From a virus, in the IMG/VR virus record IMGVR_UViG_3300044645_001327, positions 1-43,307 of that record: DNA of 43,307 bases; one strand, 5' to 3'. The position numbers were made by a program, and so were the translations under genes. Shown here one piece after another: positions 41,177 to 43,307 of this stretch (the first letter of the stretch is position 1; each line of letters starts with the position of its first letter). The notes beneath the pieces were generated by a model. It had not been told where the DNA came from, made no database searches, and saw only the letters and a list, made by a program, of their open reading frames with translations.

Positions 41177-42150
41177 CCGCACCTGCACTGTGGCAAGCTA
41201 GTTACGCCTACAACGTCGGTGATGTTGTACAGGCCACGATCCCACCAGCGACGGGATTCTTCTTCCGTTGCACGGTTGCCGGTACGACTAGCGCGACGGA
41301 ACCGTTCTGGCCGACGGTCATCGGTAATACCACTGTCGATGGCACCGTTACATGGATGGCGGTCACCATTCTGTCAGGTGACTTCCAGACATCTAACCCC
41401 AGCGCAATCATTGAGCTATTTGAGCTGGAGCTGGTCACTGCCATCCACGGCAGCAACGAGGTTTATCGTTTCCACTCGGGCACCAACCTAGTCAATAACG
41501 GTGATGTGGTTTGGCGTGGCAATAGTTACCTAAAGTTTCCAATTGAAGCAGACGGGTTTGAGTACAGCGGCCAAGGAACATTGCCGCGGCCAAGGATTCG
41601 CGTTAGCAACATTTTTGGCACGGTTACGGCCATCATCCTTAGCTTGCCGGTTGGCTTAGAAGGCGCCAAGGTAACGCGCATCCGCACGCTGGCCAAATAT
41701 CTTGATGCGGCTAACTTCCCGGTTAGTGGTGATGTGCTGCTGCTGGAAGATGGCGACATCTTGCTACTGGAAGATGGTGGCCATTTCTTGCTGGAACCAA
41801 CCAATCCGACAGAAGATACCAGCGCCGAGTTTCCGCGAGAGATTTATTACATCGACCGCAAAAGCGCAGAAAACCGCAACCTCGTTGAATTTGAGCTGGC
41901 AGCCAGCTTTGACCTTGCTGGTGTGCGGGCGCCCAAGCGGCAGTGCATCGCCAACCTGTGCCCATGGACCTACCGCTCCGCTGAGTGCGGCTACACCGGG
42001 ACCAATTATTTCGATGCTGCAGACCAGCCGGTGCTGAGCGCATCTGGTGACGTATGCGGCAAGCGACTCAATAGCTGCCACCTGCGGTTCGGGCAGAATG
42101 CTGAACTACCGTTTGGTGGCTTCCCTGGCGTTGGTACAGTCAGCGGATGA
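41173..42150 (+). CDS. Minor tail protein L (gpL-like), with N-terminal extra domain and LLLEDG repeat
   Basis: The protein has 325 residues from GTG 41173. Residues 1-64 are an extra domain ([20 protein letters not shown]..., [10 protein letters not shown]) of the small carbohydrate-binding-like type often present on phage tail proteins. Residues 70-180 and 219-325 match gpL. The C-terminal half has C258, C263 (CIANLC), C272 (CGYTG), C295 (DVCGK) and C302. Lambda gpL-type proteins use Cys residues here to bind an iron-sulphur cluster, so a cluster is expected. Between them a short internal repeat ([20 protein letters not shown], 188-207) is inserted, apparently by triplication of a LLLEDG unit. 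Confidence 0.85.
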   Translation: MTAPALWQASYAYNVGDVVQATIPPATGFFFRCTVAGTTSATEPFWPTVIGNTTVDGTVTWMAVTILSGDFQTSNPSAIIELFELELVTAIHGSNEVYRFHSGTNLVNNGDVVWRGNSYLKFPIEADGFEYSGQGTLPRPRIRVSNIFGTVTAIILSLPVGLEGAKVTRIRTLAKYLDAANFPVSGDVLLLEDGDILLLEDGGHFLLEPTNPTEDTSAEFPREIYYIDRKSAENRNLVEFELAASFDLAGVRAPKRQCIANLCPWTYRSAECGYTGTNYFDAADQPVLSASGDVCGKRLNSCHLRFGQNAELPFGGFPGVGTVSG

Positions 42151-42854
42151 CAATGACCTGGCGCGACGCAGCATTGGATCACGCCAAAGCGGAACAACCC
42201 CGCGAGGCCTGTGGGTTGCTGGTGGTCATCAAAGGCCGCGAGCATTACATCCCATGCCGCAATCAAGCGGCAGCACCCGATCAGATGTTTGTGCTGTCAA
42301 CCGAGGACTACGCCGCAGCCGAAGATCAAGGAGAGGTGTTGGCTATTGTTCACAGCCACCCAAGCACACCACCGCATCCATCACCGGCAGACCGCGCCGC
42401 ATGTGAAGCCAGCGGCTTGCCTTGGTACATTGTCAACCCCAACCTAGAAACTTGGGGCGAATGCAAGCCATGCGGTTATAAGGCGCCATTGATTGGCCGC
42501 GAGTGGGTGTGGGCGGTGCATGACTGCTGGACACTGGCGCGTGACTGGTATGCCGAGCAGGGCATCAAGCTACGCGACTGGGAGCGCTGCGCCAACCCAG
42601 AAGACTTTCAAGCCAAGCCGTATTTTGATGATTGCTGGAAGGCGACGGGTTTCCGCGAGTTGCTGCCTGATGAAGAACTAGAAAAAGGTGACCTGTTGTT
42701 TATGAGCATCAGCAGCCCTGGCCTGAACCATTGCGCCGTGTATCTAGGCGATCAGATGGTGTTGCATCATATGCAAAGCCGTTTGAGTAGCCGTGACCTT
42801 TACGGCGGGTGGCTACTAAAATGCACAGGAAGGAGGTTGCGTCATGCTGCGTAA
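42147..42854 (+). CDS. Tail tip assembly protein K (JAMM peptidase + NlpC/P60)
   Basis: This is a 235-residue, two-domain protein as in lambda gpK. Residues 1-100 are a Mov34/JAMM metalloprotease with E20 (PREACGLL), H69 and H71 ([14 protein letters not shown]) and D82 as ligands. Residues 115-235 are NlpC/P60 with C127 (VHDCWTL) and H195 ([10 protein letters not shown]), a peptidoglycan or protein hydrolase. Such proteins help tail-tip maturation or wall penetration. Start is the ATG overlapping gene L's stop (ATGA). The end overlaps gene I by 11 bp. Confidence 0.92.
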   Translation: MTMTWRDAALDHAKAEQPREACGLLVVIKGREHYIPCRNQAAAPDQMFVLSTEDYAAAEDQGEVLAIVHSHPSTPPHPSPADRAACEASGLPWYIVNPNLETWGECKPCGYKAPLIGREWVWAVHDCWTLARDWYAEQGIKLRDWERCANPEDFQAKPYFDDCWKATGFRELLPDEELEKGDLLFMSISSPGLNHCAVYLGDQMVLHHMQSRLSSRDLYGGWLLKCTGRRLRHAA

Positions 42855-43307
42855 GATCAAGCTGTACGGTGCCCTCGCTAAGTTTGTCGGCCATCGGGTG
42901 CTAGAGGCAGATGTCGCCACTGCTGCCGAGGCCGTGCGTTTTCTGCTGACCAATTGGCCAGAGCTGGAAGCTCACATGGCGCAGCAGCACTACCGGGTCC
43001 ACACTGCCGGCGAAGACCTGACGCTGGAAGACATCCACAACCCGATGGGCCGCGAGATCCAAATTGTGCCAGTGATGGCCGGCGCTGGTGCCATTGGGCG
43101 GATTCTGCTGGGCATTGCGTTGATTGCAGTTGCTTCTGTGGTCACCTTCGGCACGGTCGGCGGTTTATTTGCCGCTGGCGCACTTAATGCCGCAGTTTTT
43201 GGCTTAGGTGCTTCCTTGGTTTTGGGCGGTATCGCTCAATTGCTTACCCCTACACCCAAAACTGACGAAGACGAAGGCGACCCCAAAAAAAGTTTCAGCT
43301 TTAGCGG
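42844..43307 (+). CDS. Tail assembly protein I, N-terminal part (continues at 1-242)
   Basis: The gene begins at ATG 42844 ([20 protein letters not shown]...), runs off the contig and continues in frame at base 3 to the stop at 240-242. The N-terminal 80 residues are the ubiquitin-like domain typical of gpI, and residues about 78-130 form a Gly/Ala-rich hydrophobic region ([20 protein letters not shown]). Two membrane-like segments and the C-terminal domain complete it. The gpI family acts in tail-tip assembly with J, K and L. It overlaps K by 11 bp, as in lambda-type operons. Confidence 0.88.
   Translation, partial: MLRKIKLYGALAKFVGHRVLEADVATAAEAVRFLLTNWPELEAHMAQQHYRVHTAGEDLTLEDIHNPMGREIQIVPVMAGAGAIGRILLGIALIAVASVVTFGTVGGLFAAGALNAAVFGLGASLVLGGIAQLLTPTPKTDEDEGDPKKSFSFS
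43181..43307. repeat. Right copy of the 127-bp identical contig ends
   Basis: Identical to bases 1-127 and inside gene I; marks circular closure. Confidence 0.95.

Noticed and set aside
1-43307. tRNA genes, CRISPR arrays, insertion sequences
   Set aside because: No cloverleaf-like segment with a T-arm GGTTCGA-type block, no regular repeat-spacer array and no transposase seen by eye; a tRNAscan run would decide for tRNAs.
1-43307. Photosynthesis-related metabolic genes (psbA, psbD, hli, cp12, talC)
   Set aside because: None of the proteins shows the motifs of these families, although the host seems cyanobacterial.

Overview
The window is the complete genome of a tailed, lambda-like siphovirus, probably temperate, with a cyanobacterial host (Synechococcus/Cyanobium type). 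The last 127 bases (43181-43307) are identical to the first 127. Tail gene I runs off the right end and continues in frame at the left end, so the contig closes into a circle of about 43,180 bp. 127 is a common assembler k-mer, so the repeat is more likely an assembly overlap than a biological terminal repeat. The cyanobacterial host is inferred from many small genes whose motifs I recognise from picocyanobacterial phages and prophages (for example ...CRLVVLGR, CPLGWY...YCV, YDELEALYVKDGRD), an AP2-domain protein and one HIP1 octamer (GCGATCGC, 25093-25100). No photosynthesis gene (psbA, psbD, hli) and no tRNA were seen.

Layout. 1-6900 (+): end of tail gene I, central tail-tip protein J, a glycine-rich fibre, a small fibre-associated protein and a fibre with an S74 chaperone domain. 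6963-7811 (+): tyrosine integrase, followed by a candidate attP. 7925-12199 (+): a homing-endonuclease-like gene, small virion or accessory genes, and a lysis cassette (membrane protein with a candidate -1 frameshift, then a two-domain endolysin), with one HNH gene on the other strand. 12155-21850 (-): a dense early/replication operon read leftward. It holds PrimPol-helicase, AP2 protein, RHH and HTH proteins, dCTP deaminase, DUF3310, an NrdR-type zinc-ribbon/HTH protein, family A DNA polymerase and several small unknowns. 21999-24907 (+): candidate ssDNA-binding protein, PD-(D/E)XK exonuclease, secreted Cys-repeat peptide and probable small terminase. 24908-27433: accessory block of very small genes with two Fur-like palindromes, repeats and hairpins. 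27434-43307 (+): large terminase, portal, scaffold, capsid, connector and tail genes, ending in the lambda order G/GT, H, M, L, K, I (J at the left end).

How it works together. The phage carries its own primase-helicase, polymerase, candidate SSB and exonuclease. It also has a dCTP deaminase to supply dUMP, a lambda-type tail with a programmed -1 frameshift in the G/GT chaperone pair, and several tail-tip adhesins. Transcription units on both strands start with a recurring extended -10 hexamer (TGnTAnnnT), usually 22-32 bp before the start codon, with no obvious -35. I found no CI- or Cro-like repressor. Regulation may rest on the small HTH/RHH/zinc-ribbon proteins and on the palindromes described below.
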